Below, piece after piece: positions 1 to 6,292 of a stretch of DNA of 11,600 bases. The notes below the pieces were generated by a model. The model had not been told where the DNA came from, ran no database searches, and saw nothing but the letters and a program-made list of their open reading frames with translations. The position numbers and the translations under genes were made by a program. Every line of letters starts with the position of its first letter. Position 1 is the first letter of the stretch. The stretch spans positions 1 through 11,600 of the forward strand of contig JASLRP010000558.1 of NCBI GenBank assembly GCA_030743915.1. Direction: 5' to 3'. This DNA comes from SAR202 cluster bacterium (lineage in GTDB: Bacteria; Chloroflexota; Dehalococcoidia; Lucifugimonadales; UBA1123).

Positions 1-1802
1 TTCAGGAATTCTTCGCCGCAGAGCAACTCAGGGACGATCCTGAAGGATTGGTCGAAAAATACAAGGCTGACGGACAAACATGGAGGGAATCGCTGAAGCT
101 CTGGTGTGGACTTCAGCGAGACAACACTCCTGTTGTAAAAGCTATCTATGCTTTGGATGAGATGTTGGGTTTTGAGTGCCTTGCAGACGCACACGAGGTT
201 GAACCAGACACTACAAATACCATCATAGATTATTTTCGGTCTAAACTGGGGCAGTCCGACACAGACGACGCTGTGGCGCGCGCATTTGGTATTTTGGCGA
301 TGGACGACACCCCGATCGGCAACGAAACCTTCACATTCCTAAAGTCCACGCTTTCTGACGAAAGTGAGGGGTCCACAAGGCACTTGGCCGCGGCCACAGC
401 CCTTTCATTATCAAATATGCCGCGGGGAGCAGAAGCGCTTGCGGAACATTATGAATTGCAGGGTATCCGGCCATTTCTGGTTCGCATGGGTGGAGTATCT
501 GTTTCTGCTCTGGTAACCCTGGCTAAAAATGGCGCCCATTCCGCCCTGGAGGATTTGAAGGAACTTGGGTCTCCTCAAGCTGCCGAAGCGCTTACAAGTC
601 TAATATGGGAAGAAAGCGATACAGCGCATCGAGCCGCTTGGCCTCTTGCTGAGTTGCTCGCCGATGAGGAGATTGCCAACTCTCTGAGGAGGGTGAGTCT
701 CTCACCGGATCAGTGCAACGCGCCTGGCGTCAGTGACTACCGCTGGGTGTGGGAACCATTTGAGACCGACGAGGATGCGTCCCAGGATTGTCCATCCCTT
801 CCCACAATAGCCAGCCGCTTAGCATACCTGATATCCAAAGGTGTGGAATCAGACCTCGGATATTCTATCAATGCCCGACTGGCTGTTCCTCTCCTCGCTA
901 TCGAGGACTATGAGGAATCTCTGAAGGCGGCATCGGAAAGTGGGCTGTCCGAACTAGGTTTGCAGAGCGATGTCGCGCCTGACGAGATCGAAGAAATGTT
1001 AGAGAGAACGGACGTAACACTCCCTGTCAGAAGGCTCATGCTTGCAATTTATCCGGGTTGGCTTAATATTCTCTTTGAGCGGCTTAGGGAATCTGACAGA
1101 AAGCCAGACATAGCCGACTGGAGAAACGTGAACAGGCGGCTTACCTACGAATTCCATAGGGGCTGGCACTACTATCTGGTGCTTGGCATCTCCGCGGGAT
1201 TCACCGGTTTAGCGCTGGCGCAAATTGTCTGGTCGTTGATCGACTCCTTCGTCGTCAGCAACCCCTGGCCCTGGGTTTACATTGCCTCAATTCCGCCGAT
1301 AATCTCAGTTATTGGGTTATTCGGTTGGTTTGATGAATCATTTTCGCTTGAAGCTATAGAGCTACCGGTATTACGAACTTTGTCAGGCCGCAACTTGAGG
1401 GAAAGTGCCTCAACCTATAAGTTTCGTCCGGATGTTTTTCTATGTGCAATCATTTGGGGGTCCATCATCTACGCGGTTCAATCAGTTATTCTAGTTTTTC
1501 AGGACGATAGGTGGATTGATAGGCTTTGGGGCCCCCTTCTTCTTCTCTACTTAGCTACGCCAATGGTCACAGTGGCTATTTTTGCCTCACAGTTCATGCT
1601 GCGTTTCGATTTGTCCTTTGGAGCGGTTGGGCTTGTGTGGCTTGGGGCAATTGCCGTTGGGTTCGCTCTATGGAGAATGGGGCGCAGAGAAGAACGCAGG
1701 TCGCGTAATCCGCTTCAGGGGATATTGAATTCCAGAATAGTTTCCGATAACGAATCAAGCCTTCAAGAGCAAAGTTTCTTAAGTAAGAAGGTTGAAAGAT
1801 AA
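1..1802 (+). CDS. NACHT/STAND-type NTPase, C-terminal part with helical repeats and membrane helices (5' partial)
   Basis: This reading frame is open from the left edge to a TAA at 1800-1802, so the true start lies outside the window; the TTG at 48 is only the first possible start codon inside it. The edge reads QEFFAAEQL, which resembles the F-Q-E-[YF]-[FL]-A-A motif found just after the ATPase core of NACHT-family STAND proteins. The middle (roughly 250-800) is helical and Ala/Leu-rich, with HEAT-like units around LAAATALSLS and AAEALTSLIWEE, as in sensor domains. The C-terminal third has about five hydrophobic segments at roughly 1170-1243, 1258-1332, 1431-1500, 1527-1600 and 1617-1677, then a basic tail (RMGRREERR). 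NACHT proteins act as ligand-sensing switches, some in antiphage defence; a membrane-acting C-terminal effector is inferred. GC is low: 25/60 at 121-180 and 24/60 at 1441-1500. The Walker motifs are not visible, so the family call rests on the edge motif and architecture. Confidence 0.6.
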   Translation, partial: QEFFAAEQLRDDPEGLVEKYKADGQTWRESLKLWCGLQRDNTPVVKAIYALDEMLGFECLADAHEVEPDTTNTIIDYFRSKLGQSDTDDAVARAFGILAMDDTPIGNETFTFLKSTLSDESEGSTRHLAAATALSLSNMPRGAEALAEHYELQGIRPFLVRMGGVSVSALVTLAKNGAHSALEDLKELGSPQAAEALTSLIWEESDTAHRAAWPLAELLADEEIANSLRRVSLSPDQCNAPGVSDYRWVWEPFETDEDASQDCPSLPTIASRLAYLISKGVESDLGYSINARLAVPLLAIEDYEESLKAASESGLSELGLQSDVAPDEIEEMLERTDVTLPVRRLMLAIYPGWLNILFERLRESDRKPDIADWRNVNRRLTYEFHRGWHYYLVLGISAGFTGLALAQIVWSLIDSFVVSNPWPWVYIASIPPIISVIGLFGWFDESFSLEAIELPVLRTLSGRNLRESASTYKFRPDVFLCAIIWGSIIYAVQSVILVFQDDRWIDRLWGPLLLLYLATPMVTVAIFASQFMLRFDLSFGAVGLVWLGAIAVGFALWRMGRREERRSRNPLQGILNSRIVSDNESSLQEQSFLSKKVER

Positions 1803-1966
1803 TCTATTGTGAACCTCTCTCAAAAACCCGTGATGTGATGAACATGAAGCCGGCGAAGGTCTGAACAACGTTCGAAATATCGGGGCTGGTTCGCGTCGAC
1901 CCGATGATTCGATGTTGGGCTTCGCGAAACTCCCGTGGAACAACCGGAAATCCCCGTGCTAGCACG
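1803..1966. other. Intergenic region between the NACHT-like gene and the purF promoter
   Basis: I see no convincing gene here. An 84-codon minus-strand frame crosses it but has no recognisable motif, and it covers the purF promoter as well. No stem followed by a T-run is evident after the upstream stop codon, so how that transcript ends is not clear. Confidence 0.5.
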
Positions 1967-1996
1967 TTGACCCGCGCCTTGCGGCTTTCGTATAAT
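1967..1996 (+). promoter_or_regulatory. Sigma-70-like promoter for the purine cluster
   Basis: TTGACC at 1967-1972 is followed after 18 nt by a perfect TATAAT at 1991-1996. This is the best promoter match noticed in the window. It points toward purF, with transcription predicted to begin near 2003. The match is seen directly; its use is inferred. Confidence 0.7.
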
Positions 1997-2002
1997 GCGT
2001 TC

Positions 2003-2078
2003 GTGCCGCTTGCCCAGGTGGCACAATGTAAGAGGCTTTTAGGTAGGTTTTGGATCAAACGGGCTAACCTCTCGGCAG
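2003..2078 (+). promoter_or_regulatory. Probable purF 5' leader with small inverted repeats
   Basis: About 75 nt separate the predicted transcription start from the first possible purF start codon. The stretch contains GTGCC (2003-2007) facing GGCAC (2020-2024). It also has two mutually exclusive short pairings, AGAGG (2031-2035) with CCTCT (2068-2072) and AGGTT (2045-2049) with AACCT (2066-2070). Alternative pairing could be regulatory, but the stems are only 5 bp and I recognise no known riboswitch class. Confidence 0.25.
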
Positions 2079-3554
2079 TTGTCGTGGAGTAATCCGATCA
2101 GTCCTAACAACCAACGGGACAATGAGACCTCGGCTCACAATGCCGCAGACTCTATGAGAGAGGCCTGCGGCGTGGTAGGGGTGTATTCCAAAGGCGAGGA
2201 CGTCGCCCGCGTTGCCTTCTTCGGCATCTACGCCCTTCAGCATCGAGGGCAGGAGAGCGCCGGAATAGCTACTGCGGACGGCGAGCGAATTCGCAATCGC
2301 ACTTCCATGGGCCTGATTAGTCAGGCATTCCAGGAAGACCACCTCACAGACCTCCCCGGCCACATCGCCATCGGCCACACCCGTTATTCCACCACCGGCT
2401 CCAGCCACATCACCAACGCACAACCCGTTCTCTCCCGAGGCCCCAACGTCGAGCTTGCTCTAGCCCACAATGGCAACGTCATAAACGCTCTGGAATTGCG
2501 TCGCGAACTGGAAGTTATGGGGTGCCATTTCAAAGGCTCCAACGATTCGGAGATCATCGCCCAACTGCTCTCCCACGCTCCTTCGGACAATTGGTCGGCC
2601 CGAATCGCCTACATAATGCGTAAATTGCAGGGAGCATACTCTCTGACAGTGATGACCAAGGACGCGGTGATCGGCATTCGGGACCCTCTGGGCGTCAGGC
2701 CGCTGTGTATCGGAAAGCTGAATGGCGGCTGGGTCATCGCCTCCGAGTCCTGCGCCCTGGACCATGTTGGCGCGACCTACATCCGGGAAGTTGAGCCTGG
2801 CGAGGCGGTGATCGTTGACGCCAACGGTCTCAGAACCGTCTATCGCAGTCGTCAGAACGGCACGAGAGCCAGTTGTGTTTTCGAGAATATCTACTTCGCC
2901 CGACCTGACAGCATCATGAACGGCAGGCTGCTTTACAGCGACCGAATGAAAATGGGCGCCGAGCTTGCAAAAGAGTTCCCCACTGAGGCCGATATGGTCA
3001 TCGGAGTTCCAGACTCGGCCACCGCCGCCGCCGTCGGATACTCGCAGGAATCGGGCATACCCTTCGGCGAAGGGCTTGTGAAGAACCGATACGTCGGACG
3101 CACCTTCATCCAGCCAGACCAGCGGTTCCGTGAACTGGGCGTTCGACGAAAACTGAATCCACTGCCAGAGCTTATCAAGGGCAAACGGCTTATCGTTGTC
3201 GATGACAGCATCGTCAGAGGGACCACGACGCCCCATGTCGTGGAACTGCTCCGCAGAGGCGGCGCAAAGGAGATACACCTGCGTATCTGCGCCCCGCCCA
3301 TCATATCCACATGCCACTTCGGCGTGGACATGGCCTCCAAGAAGGAACTTATTGCGTCAGACAAATCCGTGGAGGACATCCGGGAATTCGTGGGGTCCGA
3401 CTCTCTTGGCTACCTGAGCATCGAAGGTTTGGCGCGGGCAGTAGGCAGCGCTAAAGAGAACTACTGCATGGGCTGTTTCACTGGCCAGTATCCCATCCCC
3501 GTTCAGTTGGAGATGGACAAACTGGTCATGGAGGCTCAGGCCACCGCCGATTAG
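2079..3554 (+). CDS. purF: Amidophosphoribosyltransferase (glutamine PRPP amidotransferase)
   Basis: PurF catalyses the first step of de novo purine synthesis, making phosphoribosylamine from PRPP and glutamine. The N-terminal Ntn glutaminase domain is complete: the presumed nucleophile Cys30 in ACGVVGVY, then HTRYSTTG, LAHNGN and SNDSE. The C-terminal phosphoribosyltransferase domain carries the PRPP loop VDDSIVRGTTT (374-384). Cys266 (ASCVFENIYFARP), Cys412 (STCHFGVD), Cys463 and Cys466 (YCMGCFTG) match the four cysteines that bind a [4Fe-4S] cluster in Bacillus-type PurF. Cys30 must be exposed by removal of a propeptide. The start is uncertain: TTG 2079 gives a 29-residue propeptide, while ATG 2154 gives MREA before the Cys. 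Neither has a clear Shine-Dalgarno sequence. It heads the purine cluster behind a strong promoter. The function is certain; only the start is not. Confidence 0.95.
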   Translation: MSWSNPISPNNQRDNETSAHNAADSMREACGVVGVYSKGEDVARVAFFGIYALQHRGQESAGIATADGERIRNRTSMGLISQAFQEDHLTDLPGHIAIGHTRYSTTGSSHITNAQPVLSRGPNVELALAHNGNVINALELRRELEVMGCHFKGSNDSEIIAQLLSHAPSDNWSARIAYIMRKLQGAYSLTVMTKDAVIGIRDPLGVRPLCIGKLNGGWVIASESCALDHVGATYIREVEPGEAVIVDANGLRTVYRSRQNGTRASCVFENIYFARPDSIMNGRLLYSDRMKMGAELAKEFPTEADMVIGVPDSATAAAVGYSQESGIPFGEGLVKNRYVGRTFIQPDQRFRELGVRRKLNPLPELIKGKRLIVVDDSIVRGTTTPHVVELLRRGGAKEIHLRICAPPIISTCHFGVDMASKKELIASDKSVEDIREFVGSDSLGYLSIEGLARAVGSAKENYCMGCFTGQYPIPVQLEMDKLVMEAQATAD

Positions 3555-3676
3555 TTCTTCTAGCTGTCAGCCACCAGCCGTCAGAACTTGCCATTCTGAA
3601 CGGATGTGAAGAATCTAGTCGAAAGCGAAACACTGTTAGAATTTCGGTGACCACTTCAGGCTGAACTCAGGGTAAA
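3555..3676 (+). other. purF-purN spacer with a degenerate intergenic repeat
   Basis: This 122-nt gap holds a low-complexity stretch (CTGTCAGCC ... CCGTCAG) and then GCCATTCTGA (3590-3599) and GAAGAATCTAGTCG (3608-3621). The last two match the left arm of the palindrome at 9284-9377. A modest AGGG lies 4 nt before the purN start. No terminator was recognised, so purN may be cotranscribed with purF. Confidence 0.45.
3590..3631 (+). repeat. Degenerate half-copy of the 9284-9377 palindromic repeat
   Basis: GCCATTCTGA and GAAGAATCTAGTCG, followed by AAAGCGAAAC, align with GCCATTCTGA, GAAGAATCTGGTCG and CAGGTGAGAC of the copy at 9284-9377, with small changes between the blocks. The right arm is missing here, so this is a decayed or partial element. 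Confidence 0.55.
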
Positions 3677-4303
3677 ATGTCCAAGAAGAAACTCGCTATC
3701 GGCGTTCTGTCCTCCCACGGAGGCACGAATCTCCAGACGATCATAGACTCCTGCAAATCGGGACATATCGATGCCGAGGTGCGGGTGGTGATCTGCAATA
3801 ACTCCAGGGCCACCGCGATGGAAAGAGCGAAGCGAGAGGGCATTCCCTGCTTCCATATGAGCGGCGCAACTCACCCAGAACCCGGAGAACTCGACTCCGC
3901 AATCACATCCACGCTGACAGAGCATGGCGTCGAATTGGTCGCGCTGGCCGGCTACATGAAAAAGTTGGGGCCTCTCACGCTGGAGCGTTATCGGGGTCGG
4001 GTTTTGAATATCCACCCGGCGCTGCTTCCCAAGTTTGGAGGCCAGGGGATGTACGGCGAGAGAGTTCACAAAGCGGTCCTGGACGCTGGCGAGAAGGTGT
4101 CAGGCGTGAGCATCCACGTTGTGGATGAAGAGTACGATCACGGGCCGGTGGTCTCTCAACGCCAGGTCCCGGTGCTGGAGGGCGACACGCCTGAATCTCT
4201 GGCCGAGCGGGTGCTGACGCAGGAACATATTTTGTACTCAGACACGATCCAGGACATCGCCTCTGGAAAGATCGACCTGGACAACCTTCCTCAAATGGAC
4301 TGA
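3677..4303 (+). CDS. purN: Phosphoribosylglycinamide formyltransferase (10-formyl-THF dependent)
   Basis: PurN transfers a formyl group from 10-formyltetrahydrofolate to GAR, giving FGAR. The 208-residue protein has the usual length and opens with the phosphate-binding segment VLSSHGGTNLQ, corresponding to the GNGSNLQ region of E. coli PurN. Catalytic residues are visible as Asn111 and His113 in NIHPALLP and Asp154 in the family signature GVSIHVVDEEYDHGPVV. The folate-site context LAGYMKKLGP precedes them. The ATG at 3677 lies just after AGGG (spacing 4 nt, a little short), and no better start is apparent. The gene sits between purF and purM as part of the same pathway. It looks intact and typical; no alternative function is likely. 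Confidence 0.95.
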   Translation: MSKKKLAIGVLSSHGGTNLQTIIDSCKSGHIDAEVRVVICNNSRATAMERAKREGIPCFHMSGATHPEPGELDSAITSTLTEHGVELVALAGYMKKLGPLTLERYRGRVLNIHPALLPKFGGQGMYGERVHKAVLDAGEKVSGVSIHVVDEEYDHGPVVSQRQVPVLEGDTPESLAERVLTQEHILYSDTIQDIASGKIDLDNLPQMD

Positions 4304-4314
4304 ATCCTCTCCAG

Positions 4315-4334
4315 AATTCTTCGAGAATTTTTTT
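4315..4334 (+). terminator. Terminator-like AU stem with T-run between purN and purM
   Basis: AATTCT (4315-4320), a 3-nt loop TCG and AGAATT (4324-4329) form a 6-bp stem that merges into a run of seven T (4328-4334). The shape is that of an intrinsic terminator, but the stem is short and AT-rich, so it would be weak. It might partly lower expression of the downstream genes or may be chance. Confidence 0.3.
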
Positions 4335-4368
4335 CGAGCCGCTGATAAATTAGGCAGAGCGTTTACAG

Positions 4369-4388
4369 GGGAGGGGTGAAACCCTCCC
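4369..4388 (+). repeat. GC-rich hairpin upstream of purM
   Basis: GGGAGGG (4369-4375) and CCCTCCC (4382-4388) form a perfect 7-bp stem with the loop GTGAAA. No T-run follows, so it is not a classic terminator. It lies 44 nt before the preferred purM ATG and could act as an attenuator, a processing or stability element, or a translational control element. Confidence 0.4.
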
Positions 4389-4432
4389 TTGTGCGTCGTC
4401 TCACAACTTCACATGACCAAGGTTGGAAAGCA

Positions 4433-5452
4433 ATGACAGAAGGAACATACAAACAGGCAGGCGTGGACCTGGAGGCATCTCAGAGCCTCAAACGCCGCAT
4501 TCGAGACATCGTGACCCCAACTCACGGCCCTCAGGTGCTGGCGGGGGTCGGGGCCTTCGGGGCCATGTACCAGTTCGCCGGATACAAAGATCCGATTCTG
4601 GTCTCCAGCACCGACCCGGTGGGCACCAAGCTCCGGCTGGCGGTGATGATGGAACGCTACGACACCATCGGAGTGGACCTGGTGAACGCCTGCATCAACG
4701 ACGTGATCGTCTGCGGCGCAAGGCCGATATTCTTCCTGGACTACATCAACATGAGCAGTCTGCGGCCCGATGTCGTGGAGGAGCTTGTGGGAGGCATGGC
4801 TCAGGCGTGCCAGGAGGTCAACTGCGCCCTGATTGGCGGCGAGACGGCAGAGATGCCCGGAGTGTTCGCCGAGGGCAATTTCGATGTATCGGGCTTCGTG
4901 GTGGGCGTCGTGGAGAAGTCAGAGATGATCGACCCGACGACCATCAGCAAGGGTGACGTGCTGATCGGCGTGCCCTCCAACGGACTGCACACCAACGGCT
5001 ACTCGCTGGTGCGCCACGTCTATGGCCTGGACACTGATCCATCTCCCTTGCATGAGATCCGCCCGGAATTGGGAGAATCACTGGGTGACGCTCTGCTGCG
5101 TCCCCACCCCCCGTATCTCGACGCGCTGGCTCCGGTGTTCTCTCAAGTCAAAGGTATCGCCCATATCACCGGCGGCGGACTGATCGAGAACGTCCCACGC
5201 ATGCTGCCCGACAACGTGACCGCCAACTTCGACACCCGAACGTGGCCCATTCCTCCCATCTTCACAACCATCCAGGAGGACGGCGGCATCCCCCGAGACG
5301 AGATGTACCGCGTGTTCAACATGGGCCTGGGCATGGTCCTGGTCTGTGACCCGTCCGAGGTGGACGCGGTGGTGAATCTTGTGCCTGACTCGATGTTTGT
5401 TGGCGAAATATCCAGCAGTTCTGGTGATGAGCAGGTCGTGCTTCAATCGTGA
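4433..5452 (+). CDS. purM: Phosphoribosylformylglycinamidine cyclo-ligase (AIR synthetase)
   Basis: PurM uses ATP to close the imidazole ring of FGAM, giving AIR. The family hallmarks appear in order: YKQAGVDLEA at the N terminus, GVGAFGAMY, TDPVGTKL, GVDLVNACINDVIVCGARP, IGGETAEMPG, GVPSNGLHTNGYSLVR, HITGGGLIENVPRML and NMGLGMVLV. The ATG at 4433 gives 339 residues, the usual length, with AAGG and GGAAAG upstream. A longer frame from GTG 4376 would add 19 residues (MKPSLVRRL...) that do not look like PurM and whose DNA forms the GC-rich hairpin, so I reject that start. GC is high (38/60 at 5161-5220). Its stop is only 22 nt before the HEPN gene, so the HEPN cassette probably shares its transcript. 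Confidence 0.95.
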   Translation: MTEGTYKQAGVDLEASQSLKRRIRDIVTPTHGPQVLAGVGAFGAMYQFAGYKDPILVSSTDPVGTKLRLAVMMERYDTIGVDLVNACINDVIVCGARPIFFLDYINMSSLRPDVVEELVGGMAQACQEVNCALIGGETAEMPGVFAEGNFDVSGFVVGVVEKSEMIDPTTISKGDVLIGVPSNGLHTNGYSLVRHVYGLDTDPSPLHEIRPELGESLGDALLRPHPPYLDALAPVFSQVKGIAHITGGGLIENVPRMLPDNVTANFDTRTWPIPPIFTTIQEDGGIPRDEMYRVFNMGLGMVLVCDPSEVDAVVNLVPDSMFVGEISSSSGDEQVVLQS

Positions 5453-5474
5453 CATGTCGGGTTGGTAAGATAAG

Positions 5475-5897
5475 ATGGCAATGAATCGCGAAGATTTCCA
5501 AACTCTTGCCGAAATGCGCGTTGAAGATGCTCGTGTTCTATTGGACGCCGGAAGGTATGCGGGAGCATACTACTTGTGTGGTTACGCAGTAGAGTGCGCT
5601 CTGAAAGCCTGCATAGCCAAGCAAACTCAAATGCATGAATTTCCAGAGTTGGATCGAGTGCGTCAAAGTTATACACATCGACTTCCTCAACTCGTGCGAC
5701 TGGCACGTCTCGAAGGAGATTTGAACAGACAACGCCAACGCAGTAGCATATTTGACGACTACTGGAACAGGTTGGAAGATTGGAATGAGCAATCACGATA
5801 TGAACACGATATTACCGAACAAAGAGCTCGCGCATTAGTTGATTCTGTTACAGATCCTTTGAATGGGGTGCTTACATGGCTGAGGAATCACTGGTAA
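5475..5897 (+). CDS. HEPN-domain protein
   Basis: The 140-residue protein has the typical HEPN helical core: ARVLLDAGRYAGAYYLCGYAVECALKACIAK (about 19-49, given here as the conserved block around GYAVE and ALKA), then YTHRLPQLVRLA, and a C-terminal helix pair after SRYEHD. HEPN proteins bind nucleotides or RNA; some are RNase toxins using an R-x4-6-H motif. Arg63-x4-His68 fits that spacing but lies in a loop where many non-catalytic HEPN proteins also carry a His, so nuclease activity is not established. ATG 5475 is 22 nt after purM; ATG 5481 is an alternative. It overlaps the next frame by 22 nt, suggesting translational coupling. GC is lower than in the neighbours (29/60 at 5641-5700). HEPN genes often pair with MNT-type nucleotidyltransferases, but the partner here has no GSxxxD motif. 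It appears inserted in the purine operon. Confidence 0.8.
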   Translation: MAMNREDFQTLAEMRVEDARVLLDAGRYAGAYYLCGYAVECALKACIAKQTQMHEFPELDRVRQSYTHRLPQLVRLARLEGDLNRQRQRSSIFDDYWNRLEDWNEQSRYEHDITEQRARALVDSVTDPLNGVLTWLRNHW

Positions 5898-6292
5898 TCA
5901 AGGAACTTAACCGCGACATGATTGACGCGGGAAACGCATTCGTCAGTAAATTGGAGTCCGAGGGATTCGATGCGACTGCAATACTATGGTTGTACATGGA
6001 ACACTTGGGAGAGTGGCGAGTTGTTATCGCAGCTCCTGACGTTGACATACTCGGCGCTAAGTCAGTCTATCTCAAAGCTCGGTCAATCCTATACGGAATG
6101 AGTGATGACGCCGTAAAAGCTTGGCTCATTAACAAGGTAATGACCATTGACGAAAGACGGGCGCCAATTCCAGGCCTCCAGAAAGAAGCGGCTAGGCTGA
6201 GCGAGACCAAACTTGGCGCATTAAAAGGTATCGTGGACGGCTCGTATATCGATTCCTATATCTACAAGATCACACCTCTGGAGCCAACAACT
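5876..6292 (+). other. N-terminal module of the PurH frame: probable former stand-alone HEPN partner protein
   Basis: This part encodes about 139 residues: an N-terminal helix (IKELNRDMIDAGNAFVSKLE), a strand-rich middle (ATAILWLYM, EWRVVIAAPDVD), further helices and the end GSYIDSYIYKIT. From memory it resembles uncharacterised proteins of 130-140 residues encoded just after HEPN genes, which end in a similar Y-I-Y-[RK] segment. If so, the complete partner is present and only its stop codon is missing. No nucleotidyltransferase GSxxxD motif or other catalytic signature is visible. It could be an antitoxin or cofactor for the HEPN protein, but no function can be assigned. Confidence 0.55.

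Noticed and set aside
1804..2058. An 84-codon minus-strand frame in the gap before purF
   Set aside because: It has no recognisable motif and runs across the TTGACC/TATAAT promoter for purF. A small unknown protein cannot be fully excluded, but nothing supports it.
2460..3317. A 285-codon open frame on the minus strand opposite purF
   Set aside because: It has no motifs and covers the PurF glutaminase and PRPP-binding motifs on the other strand; it is a shadow frame.
4376..4432. GTG 4376 as the start of PurM
   Set aside because: The added 19 residues do not match the PurM N terminus, the DNA there forms a GC-rich hairpin, and ATG 4433 gives the standard length with upstream AAGG and GGAAAG.
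5535..5678. HEPN Arg63-x4-His68 as a proven RNase active site
   Set aside because: The spacing fits R-x4-6-H, but the residues lie in a loop before a conserved L-x2-L segment where many non-catalytic HEPN proteins also have a His, so I do not claim catalysis.
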